A program made the translations under genes and the position numbers. Below are positions 16,089 through 23,726 of a DNA stretch of 64,000 nucleotides, piece after piece. The stretch is from Viridilinea sp964592425. Lineage in GTDB: Bacteria > Chloroflexota > Chloroflexia > Chloroflexales > Chloroflexaceae. The notes below the pieces were generated by a model. It was not told where the DNA came from and searched no databases. It was given only the letters and a program-made list of their open reading frames with translations. The first letter of the stretch is position 1. Every line of letters begins with the position of its first letter. The DNA is taken from positions 1-64,000 of the forward strand of contig CAZQCG010000016.1 in assembly GCA_964592425.1 (NCBI GenBank). Reading direction: 5' to 3'.

Positions 16089-17861
16089 ATGCAGACCATC
16101 GAGACTGATGTGCTGGTGATTGGCGGCGGTGCAACCGGCACCGGCTGCGCCCGCGACCTGGCGATGCGCGGCATTCGCTGTGTGCTGGTCGAAAAGGGCG
16201 ACCTCACCCACGGGACGACCGGGCGCTACCATGGCTTGCTCCATTCTGGTGGCCGCTATGTGACCAAAGATCCCCAGTCGGCCAGCGAGTGCGCCCGTGA
16301 AAATATCGTCCTGCGCCGGATTATGCCCCACTGCCTTGAGGATACCTCAGGCTTCTTTGTCGTGACACCCTGGGACGATGCCGACTATGGCGATGTCTTT
16401 GTGGCCAACTGTCGCAAGACCGGCGTGCCCGTCCAGGAGCTTTCGGTCACTGAGATGCTGCGCCGCGAGCCGCTGCTCAACCCGCGTATCTCGCGGGCCT
16501 TTGAGGTGCCTGACGGCTCAGCCGACTCCTTTCTGGCGACCCATTCGACGGCCCTCTCGGCCCAGGCCTATGGTGCCCAGATCCTCAACTACCATAACGT
16601 AGTGGGTATTGAGCGTACAGGCGAGCAGGTCACGGGCGCGCTGGTCGAAGATCTGCGTAGCGGCGAGCAGAAGCATATCACCTGCGCCTATGTACTCAAC
16701 GCCGCCGGGGCATGGGCTGGCAAGATCGCCGCCCTGGCCGGGGTGACGGTCACGGTGCTGCCTGGCAAAGGCACCATGGTGGCGATGAACCATCGCATGG
16801 TCAATACGGTGGTCAACCGCTGCAAACTGCCGGCTGATGGCGACATTCTGGTACCCATCCATACCGTAGCGGTGATCGGCACAACTGATGTGCATGTGCC
16901 TGATCCTGATGTCTTCGGCATCGAGCCGGAAGAGATCCAGTTTATGCTCGAAGAGGGCGAGAAGTTGGTACCGGGCTTCAGTCACTACCGTGCCCTGCGC
17001 GCCTGGGCCGGCGTGCGCCCGCTCTATAAAGATCGTGATGTGAGCAGTGACCGCGATATTCCGCGTACCTTCAAATTTCTTGATCACGAGCAGCGTGATG
17101 GTGTGCGCGGGATCTTCTCGATCGTCGGCGGCAAGTGGACAACCTACCGCCTGATGGCCGAGGAGTCGGTCAATGAAGTGGCCCACCGCCTGGGCAATAC
17201 CCACCCCTGTCGTACTGCTGAAGAGGCTCTGCCGATCCCGAGTAGCGAGCACCGCGCCAGCCTGGTCAGCCTGGCTGGCTCAGCAGCACGCTATGCTCGC
17301 CACGAGCCTTTGCCTGCCGAGGGGCTGCATATTGCTGCTGGGCCACAGCTCACTGGTCTGGCGGCACCGCTTATGCCAACGCCGGTGCGGGGGCTTGACG
17401 CCGAGTTTTATTACCTCGGCAAACACCTGGCCGATGTTGAGCGCGAGCATGCCCAGGGTGAGTTGATCTGTGAGTGTGAGTTGGTCACACGGGCGCGTGT
17501 AGTGGCGGCCATTGCCAGCGGGGCGGCCAACCTCGACGACATTCGGCGCGATGTGCGCATGGGCATGGGCCCCTGCCAGGGTGGCTGGTGCATCTACCGC
17601 ACCGCTGCGCTGCTCTTCGAGCAGCAGGCCGAGGCGGGCCTGAACAATGCCAATACCAACGATGCCCTGCTGCACTTCCTCCAGGCGCGCTGGAAGGGCC
17701 TGGTACCGGTGCTCTGGGGCGACCAACTGCGCCAGGCACGGCTGGACGAACAAATCTACCTGGGCCTGTTGGGGGCGCAGCGCCTGCGTCCGTTCGCCGA
17801 ACAGGGCGGCGGCATGGTAACCGACAACCCCGCAGTGGCTACCGCGTATGTGAAGGCCTGA
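16089..17861 (+). CDS. glpA: Anaerobic-type glycerol-3-phosphate dehydrogenase, subunit A
   Basis: The 590-residue FAD subunit oxidises glycerol-3-phosphate. The FAD site LVIGGGATGTGCARDLAMRG is at the N-terminus, and residues 450-510 have a BFD-like [2Fe-2S] domain with CEC...GPCQGGWC cysteines, the feature that separates GlpA from plain GlpD. The ATG at 16089 was chosen with AGGTAGAG as its ribosome site; a GTG at 16071 is an alternative. It is followed by glpB and glpC, giving a membrane-linked complex that passes electrons to quinone. Confidence 0.93.
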   Translation: MQTIETDVLVIGGGATGTGCARDLAMRGIRCVLVEKGDLTHGTTGRYHGLLHSGGRYVTKDPQSASECARENIVLRRIMPHCLEDTSGFFVVTPWDDADYGDVFVANCRKTGVPVQELSVTEMLRREPLLNPRISRAFEVPDGSADSFLATHSTALSAQAYGAQILNYHNVVGIERTGEQVTGALVEDLRSGEQKHITCAYVLNAAGAWAGKIAALAGVTVTVLPGKGTMVAMNHRMVNTVVNRCKLPADGDILVPIHTVAVIGTTDVHVPDPDVFGIEPEEIQFMLEEGEKLVPGFSHYRALRAWAGVRPLYKDRDVSSDRDIPRTFKFLDHEQRDGVRGIFSIVGGKWTTYRLMAEESVNEVAHRLGNTHPCRTAEEALPIPSSEHRASLVSLAGSAARYARHEPLPAEGLHIAAGPQLTGLAAPLMPTPVRGLDAEFYYLGKHLADVEREHAQGELICECELVTRARVVAAIASGAANLDDIRRDVRMGMGPCQGGWCIYRTAALLFEQQAEAGLNNANTNDALLHFLQARWKGLVPVLWGDQLRQARLDEQIYLGLLGAQRLRPFAEQGGGMVTDNPAVATAYVKA

Positions 17862-17894
17862 GTGCGGCGGGGCATAGCTCCGAGGCAAACGACC

Positions 17895-19136
17895 ATGAAC
17901 TACGAGACGATCGTGATCGGGGCAGGTATCGCTGGCCTGACTGCCGCGATTGGGCGGGCTGAACGCGGCGAGCGCGTGCTGCTCCTGGCGATGGGCCATG
18001 GTGCAACCCACTGGTCTGCGGGCTGTGTTGACCTGCTTGATGCGGGGGACGACCCGACTGCGGCTCTCGCCCAACTGGTCGCCGAACAGACGCAGCATCC
18101 CTATGCCCTGGCGGGCCTGCCCGCCCTTGAGGGTGGCCTGGCCCGGCTGCGGGCCGCCTGTGCCGCCGCCGCCTACCCCCTGGTCGGCAGCCCGGCCCAC
18201 ACGCTGTACCTACCGACCGCCGTCGGTGCCTTGCGCCCCACCTGCCTCGCGCCAATTACGATGATTGCCGGTGAGGCGCGCCAGTTGACTGATGGTCGCC
18301 CAACTCTGATTGTTGGCTTCCACGCTTTGCGCGATTTCTTCCCGCCCTTGATCGCTGCCAATCTGCGTAGCCAGGGCTGCAATGCCGAGGGGCTCTACCT
18401 TGACCTGCCCTCGGCTGCCCAGCGCCGTGACTTGACCCCGGTGGCCCTGGCGCGTCTCTTCGAACGGCCTGCCGTGCGTGAGCAGGTTGGGGCGGCCCTG
18501 GCCGAACATGTCCGCCGCAGTGGTTTCGTGCGCATCGGCATGCCCGCCGTACTTGGCTTACGTCACGCGGTGGCGGTAGTAAACGACCTGCAGGCCCGTA
18601 GCGGGGCATTGATCTTCGAGATCCCGACCCTGCCGACCTCTGTGCCAGGCCTGCGCCTCTTCAGCGTGCTGGAGACCGCCGCCCAACAGGCAGGGGTGCG
18701 CGTGCAGATCGGTGCGCCAGTGCAGCGGGCCGAGGCCGATGGCGACATCCTGCTGGCGGTCTACAGCGAAGCTGCCGCTCGGGAGCAGCGCCACACCGCT
18801 CGGCGCTGGGTGCTGGCTACTGGCGGCGTGCTCGGCGGTGGCTTGCGCACCGCGCCTGATGGCCTCGTGCGCGAGACGGCGCTTGATCTGCCGGTGCAGG
18901 CCCCCGCAGGTCGTGCCGTGTGGTTCGACCAGCGCTTCCTGGCCGAGGCCGGCCAGCCGGTCTTCAAGTCCGGTCTGGCTGTCGATGCCCAACTACGCCC
19001 GCTCGACGCGGCGCACCGGGTGGTCTATCAGAACCTTGTCGCAGCCGGCGGCATCATTGCTGGCTACGACCCGATCCGTGAAGGCTGTCTGGAGGGCGTG
19101 GCCCTCGCCACAGGCTATGCGGCAGGACAAAGCTAA
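17895..19136 (+). CDS. glpB: Anaerobic glycerol-3-phosphate dehydrogenase, subunit B
   Basis: The 413-residue flavoprotein subunit has the N-terminal dinucleotide site VIGAGIAGLTAAIG and, as in GlpB, the early HGATHWSAGCVDLL segment. GlpB is thought to mediate electron flow between GlpA and GlpC. The ATG at 17895 is chosen; upstream GTG codons reach the glpA stop but would add 11 unrelated residues. The stop is one base before the glpC start, so translation is coupled. Confidence 0.9.
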   Translation: MNYETIVIGAGIAGLTAAIGRAERGERVLLLAMGHGATHWSAGCVDLLDAGDDPTAALAQLVAEQTQHPYALAGLPALEGGLARLRAACAAAAYPLVGSPAHTLYLPTAVGALRPTCLAPITMIAGEARQLTDGRPTLIVGFHALRDFFPPLIAANLRSQGCNAEGLYLDLPSAAQRRDLTPVALARLFERPAVREQVGAALAEHVRRSGFVRIGMPAVLGLRHAVAVVNDLQARSGALIFEIPTLPTSVPGLRLFSVLETAAQQAGVRVQIGAPVQRAEADGDILLAVYSEAAAREQRHTARRWVLATGGVLGGGLRTAPDGLVRETALDLPVQAPAGRAVWFDQRFLAEAGQPVFKSGLAVDAQLRPLDAAHRVVYQNLVAAGGIIAGYDPIREGCLEGVALATGYAAGQS

Positions 19137-19137
19137 A

Positions 19138-20400
19138 ATGGATCTGATTGAACTCTCGCTCATCCAGTCGCTTGATCATTGCATCAAGTGCAACATCTGC
19201 ACCACGGCCTGTCCGGTCGCCGCAGTGACCGACAAGTTCCCTGGGCCGAAGTATGTGGGGCCACAGGCCCAGCGTTTCCGGCGCGATGCTCAGCCGGTGC
19301 CCGATGAGTCGGTCGATTACTGCTCGGGCTGCCGGGTCTGCAACCAGGTCTGTCCAACTGGTGTGCGCATCGCCGAGTTGAATGCGCGGGCGCGCGGGCA
19401 GATCGTGGCCGAGCGTGGTCTGCCTTTTCGCAACTGGATCATTGCCCGGGCCGGTCTGGTCGGGGCGCTCAGTTCAGGTCCCCAGGCCCCCCTGGTCAAC
19501 CTGGGCCTGAAGCTGGCCCCAGCCCGCTGGGCAATCGAGAAGATCCTGGGCATCCACCGTAAGGCCCCCCTCCCCGCCGCCAGTACCTACCGCTTCCGTA
19601 GCTGGTTCAAGCGCCGTAAGCCCAACGTGGCGCAGACAGCCGCCCCGCCCGTGGCGTTCAATGGGCGGGCAACTGCCAGACGCCAGGTGGTCTACTTCCA
19701 CGGCTGTGCGACCAACTACTACGAGCCGGACGTGGGCAAGGCAGCGGTGGCCGTGCTCGAACATAACGGCTTTGAGGTCATTCTGGCCGAGCAAAACTGC
19801 TGTGGCCTGCCGCTGATCTCCAACGGCGACTTCAAGGGTGCTACGGCGGCCCATGCGGCCAACGTGCGCAAGCTCTTGCCCTACGCCCGCCAGGGGCTGC
19901 CGATTGTTGGGACAAGCACCAGTTGCACTCTGACGCTCAAGGAAGAGGCCCCGGCCATTCTTGACATGCATGGTGAAGAGGTTGAACTGGTCGCCAGGAG
20001 CACCTACGACATTTTTGAGTTTCTGCGTGACCTGGCTGAGCGTGGTGAGCTACGCACCGATTTCCGGCCCATCGTCCGGCGGCTGCCCTACCACCCGCCC
20101 TGTCAGTACCGCGCCCACGGGCTTGGCCGCCCGGTGCTCGATGTACTCGGCCTGGTGCCCGGCCTGGTGCTCGAAGAGAGCCACGCCGACTGCTGCGGCA
20201 TTGCTGGCACCTATGGCCTCAAGACGGAGAAGTATCAGATTGGCATGGATGTTGGTGCGCCACTCTTCGACTTTGTGCGCCACTCCGGCTCTGACATGGC
20301 CCTCTGTGACAGCGAGACCTGTCGCTGGCAGATTACCCATGCCACAGGCGTGGCTTCGGCGCACCCGATCATGATCCTTGCCGAAGCCTACGGGCTGTAG
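19138..20400 (+). CDS. glpC: Anaerobic glycerol-3-phosphate dehydrogenase, subunit C (Fe-S)
   Basis: The 420-residue electron-transfer subunit has two ferredoxin-like clusters (CIKCNICTTACP near residue 15 and CSGCRVCNQVCP near 62) and two CCG (heterodisulfide-reductase-type) Cys domains, HGCATNYYEPDVGKA...NCCGLP and ADCCGIAGTYG. It would anchor GlpAB and reduce the quinone pool. The start ATG is one base after the glpB stop. In phototrophic or respiring Chloroflexota the quinone is likely menaquinone; that is general knowledge, not seen here. Confidence 0.93.
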   Translation: MDLIELSLIQSLDHCIKCNICTTACPVAAVTDKFPGPKYVGPQAQRFRRDAQPVPDESVDYCSGCRVCNQVCPTGVRIAELNARARGQIVAERGLPFRNWIIARAGLVGALSSGPQAPLVNLGLKLAPARWAIEKILGIHRKAPLPAASTYRFRSWFKRRKPNVAQTAAPPVAFNGRATARRQVVYFHGCATNYYEPDVGKAAVAVLEHNGFEVILAEQNCCGLPLISNGDFKGATAAHAANVRKLLPYARQGLPIVGTSTSCTLTLKEEAPAILDMHGEEVELVARSTYDIFEFLRDLAERGELRTDFRPIVRRLPYHPPCQYRAHGLGRPVLDVLGLVPGLVLEESHADCCGIAGTYGLKTEKYQIGMDVGAPLFDFVRHSGSDMALCDSETCRWQITHATGVASAHPIMILAEAYGL

Positions 20401-20423
20401 CGACTGGCTTGCCGTCCCACCTC

Positions 20424-20440
20424 GAGGATGCTGCATCCTC
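20424..20440. promoter_or_regulatory. 17-bp palindrome between glpC and dhaM
   Basis: Arms GAGGATGC and GCATCCTC are exact reverse complements around one T. The spacing of half-sites would suit a dimeric DNA-binding protein acting on an internal promoter for dhaM, 18 bases before the dhaM start. A single-base loop makes an RNA hairpin less favourable but not impossible. Confidence 0.4.
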
Positions 20441-20457
20441 AATCCAGAATCGATGGT

Positions 20458-21204
20458 ATGATAGGCATCCTGATCATCTCACATAGTGCCGCCATTGCCG
20501 GTGGCGTGCGCGATCTTGCCGCTCAGATGGCCCAGGGCCGTGTCCCGATTGCTGCCGCAGGAGGCACCCACGATGGTGACCTTGGCACGTCGGCCGACCT
20601 GATTAGCGAGGCTATTGCCGAGCTCCACGAGGTCGAAGCGGTGCTGGCATTGGTTGATATGGGTAGCGCAGTGATGAGTGCCGAGATGGCCCTGGAGTTG
20701 AGTGGCCGCCCCTTCTTACTCAGCGGAGCCCCGCTGGTTGAGGGTGCCCTGGTGGCGGCAGTCGAGGCTACGCGCCCTGGCGTGACGCTGTACGAAGTGG
20801 CCCGTGCTGCTGCCCGTGCGCTTGATGCCAAGGGCCTGGCGCTTGCTCCAAACGAGCCTACAGCGGAAGATCCGTCGGCCCTCGATGCGCCGCCCATTAC
20901 CGAGGATCACCCGGCCGGGGTTACCGCTGAAGTTATGCTGACCATCTTTAATCAGGTCGGTCTGCATATGCGTCCGGCGAAAGAGTTTGTGCAGATTGCC
21001 GCTCGTTTCGCTTGCGAGGTGCGGGTGCGCAATCTCGATCGGCCCGAACGTGCGGCGGGCAATGCCAAGAGCATTCTTGATGTGATGAAGATCGGCGTCA
21101 CCTTCGGCCAGCGCATTCACATCCAGGCTGAAGGTGATGATGCTCACGAGGCGGTTGCAGCCCTGACGCGCCTGGTCAACGACAATTTTGGGGAAGCGGT
21201 GTGA
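20458..21204 (+). CDS. dhaM: PTS-type dihydroxyacetone kinase phosphotransferase DhaM, fused EIIA and HPr domains
   Basis: The 248-residue protein has an EIIA(man)-like domain, with the phospho-His in ILIISHSAAIAGG near the N-terminus (about His9) and GGTHDGDLGTS, then an Ala/Pro linker (140-160) and an HPr domain with GLHMRPAKEFVQIA (phospho-His in LHMRPA). E. coli DhaM has a third, truncated enzyme-I domain that is absent here, so a separate enzyme I must supply the phosphate; none is in the window. It rephosphorylates ADP on DhaL. The ATG at 20458 was chosen because it starts directly at the EIIA strand; the next gene overlaps its stop (GTGA). Confidence 0.9.
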   Translation: MIGILIISHSAAIAGGVRDLAAQMAQGRVPIAAAGGTHDGDLGTSADLISEAIAELHEVEAVLALVDMGSAVMSAEMALELSGRPFLLSGAPLVEGALVAAVEATRPGVTLYEVARAAARALDAKGLALAPNEPTAEDPSALDAPPITEDHPAGVTAEVMLTIFNQVGLHMRPAKEFVQIAARFACEVRVRNLDRPERAAGNAKSILDVMKIGVTFGQRIHIQAEGDDAHEAVAALTRLVNDNFGEAV

Positions 21205-21668
21205 ACATTCAATTGCGACGAGTAGTTACCGGTTCGATTCTTGCGCTACGTTACGGTTTTGGGGCCTTTTTTCTCTATGGGGCCTACCACAAGATCTCCC
21301 ATGGCTGGCTGACTAGCCCGGCTATGCGTGAGCACTTTGTTCAGCGTCTCTCTGAGATCGACCCTGAGTGCTTCTCGGCGGCCTACCTGCGCCATTTCGC
21401 CATTCCCTGGTACAAGCCGGTGGCATGGGTGCTTGTGCTGGGGCAGATCTCCGTAGCGATCAGCATGTTGTTCGGGGTAGCCGTGCGTCCTAATGCTGGT
21501 ATCGCCTTCTTTCTGCTCAGTAATATTACCGCTGGCTCGTACTACAACCTGACCATGCCACCCTTTTTTGTAGCTTCCACGCTGCTGATGGCTACCCCTT
21601 CGGGCCACTGGCTCGGCATGGATAAGCAATTACACGAGCGCTATCCCGAGGCGATCTGGTTCTGCTGA
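21201..21668 (+). CDS. DoxX-like membrane protein
   Basis: The 155-residue protein has four predicted membrane segments (LRYGFGAFFLYGAYHKI, VAWVLVLGQISVAISMLFG, AGIAFFLLSNITAGSYY, ATLLMATPSGHWL-type end). The YGAYHKI...first-helix pattern suits the DoxX/DoxD group, some members of which are subunits of quinone-linked oxidoreductases. It starts at GTG 21201, overlapping the dhaM stop by four bases, so it is coupled to the glycerol genes. A link to GlpABC electron transfer is only an inference from position. The family is broad and the assignment is tentative. Confidence 0.6.
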   Translation: MNIQLRRVVTGSILALRYGFGAFFLYGAYHKISHGWLTSPAMREHFVQRLSEIDPECFSAAYLRHFAIPWYKPVAWVLVLGQISVAISMLFGVAVRPNAGIAFFLLSNITAGSYYNLTMPPFFVASTLLMATPSGHWLGMDKQLHERYPEAIWFC

Positions 21669-21711
21669 GCTGCAGGTGCATCCCGGCAGACATCAGTAGC
21701 GGCCCCATACG

Positions 21712-22182
21712 TTACATCAGCAGGCCCTTGAGCCGCCGCAATAGCCGCTGTAACGCAGCCGGTACAGCCTCGGCATCTAGTTCGAGGGTCTGCTCGTGGC
21801 CAGCCTGGTGGGTGACGAGCGTGTAGCTGTAGCCATCGGGCTGTGGCTGGCCGGGCCTGGGCCTGATCTGCCCGATCCGGCTGCGGAGCAGTTCGTGCTT
21901 GAGTGCCGCCAGATCGGCCGGGCCTAATTTGCGTCGTCGGCCAGCCTCGGCGGGCAGTGGTACGACCCACCCATTGCGGTAGACCAGCACCCCACGTGAC
22001 TGGAAGCGCAGCCCGCCGCTTTTGTGGAAGCTGAGCAGGGCATAGCGCGGCAGCGCCTCGGCGGTGGGTGTGGGGGGCGGCGGCGTCAGGTGCTGGTCGA
22101 AGCTACCCGCTTCCAGGCCCCCCAGGCTGATCCCGCCCACAGGGAAAGCGGTTGGCTTCTCGGGTTGCTGCGGGTTGCTCAC
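21712..22182 (-). CDS. Hypothetical protein
   Basis: This 156-residue protein is not recognised. Residues 1-45 are Pro-rich and likely disordered, and 45-150 look like a small mixed alpha/beta domain ending in basic leucine-rich helices (VPAALQRLLRRLKGLLM). No signal peptide or membrane segment is present. The start overlaps the stop of the upstream gene (ATGA), so it is cotranscribed and translationally coupled with the membrane-anchored protein at 22179-22781. The convergent DoxX-like gene ends 43 bases away. Confidence 0.7.
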   Translation of the reverse strand: MSNPQQPEKPTAFPVGGISLGGLEAGSFDQHLTPPPPTPTAEALPRYALLSFHKSGGLRFQSRGVLVYRNGWVVPLPAEAGRRRKLGPADLAALKHELLRSRIGQIRPRPGQPQPDGYSYTLVTHQAGHEQTLELDAEAVPAALQRLLRRLKGLLM

Positions 22183-22781
22183 GAGACCTCCATGCTGGCG
22201 ATCATGCGCTCGAAGGTCGGCAGCACCCGCACAAACTCACCCTCGGGCGCGGCCAGGGTGATGTAGTAGGACTGGTCGGCAGTGATGATGATATACTCGC
22301 GGGTCTGCACCACTACAGGCAGCGTATCACGGCGGGCCTCGACAATGGGCTGGGTGACGAAGGCGTAGTCGGTGCGAATTGCCCGCGCCCCGCCCACCTC
22401 ACTTTCGCTCTCGCCAATAAATTGATAAGCCACCTGGGCCTGGCGCTGCTCGACCCGTCGGTCAAGTAGATCCTGCAGGGTTGGCGGGCTGGCCGGGTCG
22501 ATCGGGCGATTCTCAACACTGATCGTTGTCTTAAAGGCCGAAGGGGTGGCCGGGTTGGTGATCAGCAGCACCACATTCATCGGCGGCGGCAAGGCGACCC
22601 ACCGGGCAGGATACGCGAAGCGCAGGGAGGTGAGCTCATCCTGGAAGCTGCGCGTGCGTGTTGTTGTGCTCTGCATCAGCAGCCAGCCACTAAACAGGCA
22701 GAGCAGGGCGATCAGGATGACTCCCAGATCCTTGGGGCGCAGGCGCAGATCGTAGATCTGGCCTGGTTCAGCGCTGCTCAT
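22179..22781 (-). CDS. Membrane-anchored hypothetical protein
   Basis: The 200-residue protein has a short cytosolic N-terminus, one membrane helix (LGVILIALLCLFSGWLLM, about 20-37) and an outer beta-rich domain. The domain (LRFAYPARWVALPPP ... YYITLAAPEGEFVRVLPTFERMI) is reminiscent of PsbP/LpqN-like folds, where a Tyr-Pro-Trp segment is followed by strands ending in a repeated final helix with FERMI-like residues. This is only a fold-level resemblance. The ATG at 22781 overlaps the stop of the PrsW-like gene by four bases. Confidence 0.7.
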   Translation of the reverse strand: MSSAEPGQIYDLRLRPKDLGVILIALLCLFSGWLLMQSTTTRTRSFQDELTSLRFAYPARWVALPPPMNVVLLITNPATPSAFKTTISVENRPIDPASPPTLQDLLDRRVEQRQAQVAYQFIGESESEVGGARAIRTDYAFVTQPIVEARRDTLPVVVQTREYIIITADQSYYITLAAPEGEFVRVLPTFERMIASMEVS

Positions 22782-23722
22782 CGGGCCTCCCTTCGTCGCA
22801 GAGTCACCTCGGTGGTGCGACTCATCAGCAGGGCCAGCAGTAGGAAGGCAGCCAGGGCCACCATGACCCCGAAGATCAGCGAGCGCCACGGGTCAACCTG
22901 CAGGCCGACGGCGCTCACTTCACCGATCAGCCAGCTAAAGCAGCCGTTGAGCAGGGTGGCCAGGCCAAAGCCAAGTGGTACCCACCAGACCGGGCGATGC
23001 GTAAATTTGGCTTCGGCCATAAACCAGCCTTGCAAGCCGCCAAAGGAGGCCTGGGCCAGGGCTGTTGTCACGGTCTGCACGACCCCTGGGCCGAGGGCGA
23101 CACCGTCGTTGCCCAACACAAAGTAGAGGTTGCCGACGGTGGCGACCCCCAGGCCGGCCACTGTACCGTAGATGATGCCGTCCATCCGTTCGTCGAACTC
23201 AGGCGTTGCGTAGACCAGCAACCGTACGACGAGATAGATGATCAGCTGACTGGTGACGGCGATGATCAGGATCGAGGCGAGCAGGGAGGTTAGCGTATCG
23301 TAGCTGGCCCACTCGTTGACGCGGAACCACTCGTTGATGATGCGCCGCCCGAAGACATCGGCCAGCAGCGCGGCGAGCAGGAAGACGGCAGCGATCTGCT
23401 GTTTTGGCTCAGGCTCCAGCCGATCTTGCTGGTAAAAGAAGACCAGCCAGAGGGCCGAGGGGATGATCGCCAGAAGTATGCCAGCAATGATCAAGGGCGG
23501 GCCGCTCAGTGGGCCGATGAAGGCCTCGGCGCTGTAGGCTACCAGGGCGGCGAGTAGGGCCATCCCCACAAGTTGGAACAGCGCGGCGCGCCAGAAGCCA
23601 TTATGCGGGCGGTTGACCGCCGCATAGTGGCGCTCGCAGTAGGCGCGCCCACCAAGGGTCTTGAAGGGCGGCGTCAGCGGCTCGTGACAGACACAGCAGA
23701 TCGGCTCATGCTTCTGGCTCAT
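22778..23722 (-). CDS. PrsW-like polytopic membrane protein, catalytic residues lost
   Basis: The 314-residue protein begins with a LIM/zinc-ribbon-like Cys cluster (CCVCHEPL...GRAYCERHY) and has about eight membrane helices. The order of loops (FYQQDRLEPEPKQQIA, DERMDGIIYGTVAGLG, a long final helix pair) matches PrsW/M82 intramembrane proteases. However the active-site EExxK is AVTSQLIIYL here, the EN of the next helix is VGN, and the later His is Gln/Phe. The protein is therefore probably not a protease and may be a binding pseudoenzyme. The ATG at 23722 is preferred because upstream in-frame sequence overlaps the end of the M4 gene. It lies four bases downstream of the M4 peptidase gene, so the two may be cotranscribed. 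Confidence 0.7.
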   Translation of the reverse strand: MSQKHEPICCVCHEPLTPPFKTLGGRAYCERHYAAVNRPHNGFWRAALFQLVGMALLAALVAYSAEAFIGPLSGPPLIIAGILLAIIPSALWLVFFYQQDRLEPEPKQQIAAVFLLAALLADVFGRRIINEWFRVNEWASYDTLTSLLASILIIAVTSQLIIYLVVRLLVYATPEFDERMDGIIYGTVAGLGVATVGNLYFVLGNDGVALGPGVVQTVTTALAQASFGGLQGWFMAEAKFTHRPVWWVPLGFGLATLLNGCFSWLIGEVSAVGLQVDPWRSLIFGVMVALAAFLLLALLMSRTTEVTLRRREAR

Positions 23723-23726
23723 ATGC

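Noticed and set aside
21231..21250. A tRNA T-loop-like GGTTCGATTC
   Set aside because: It lies in the coding start of the DoxX-like gene and has no acceptor or anticodon stem around it.
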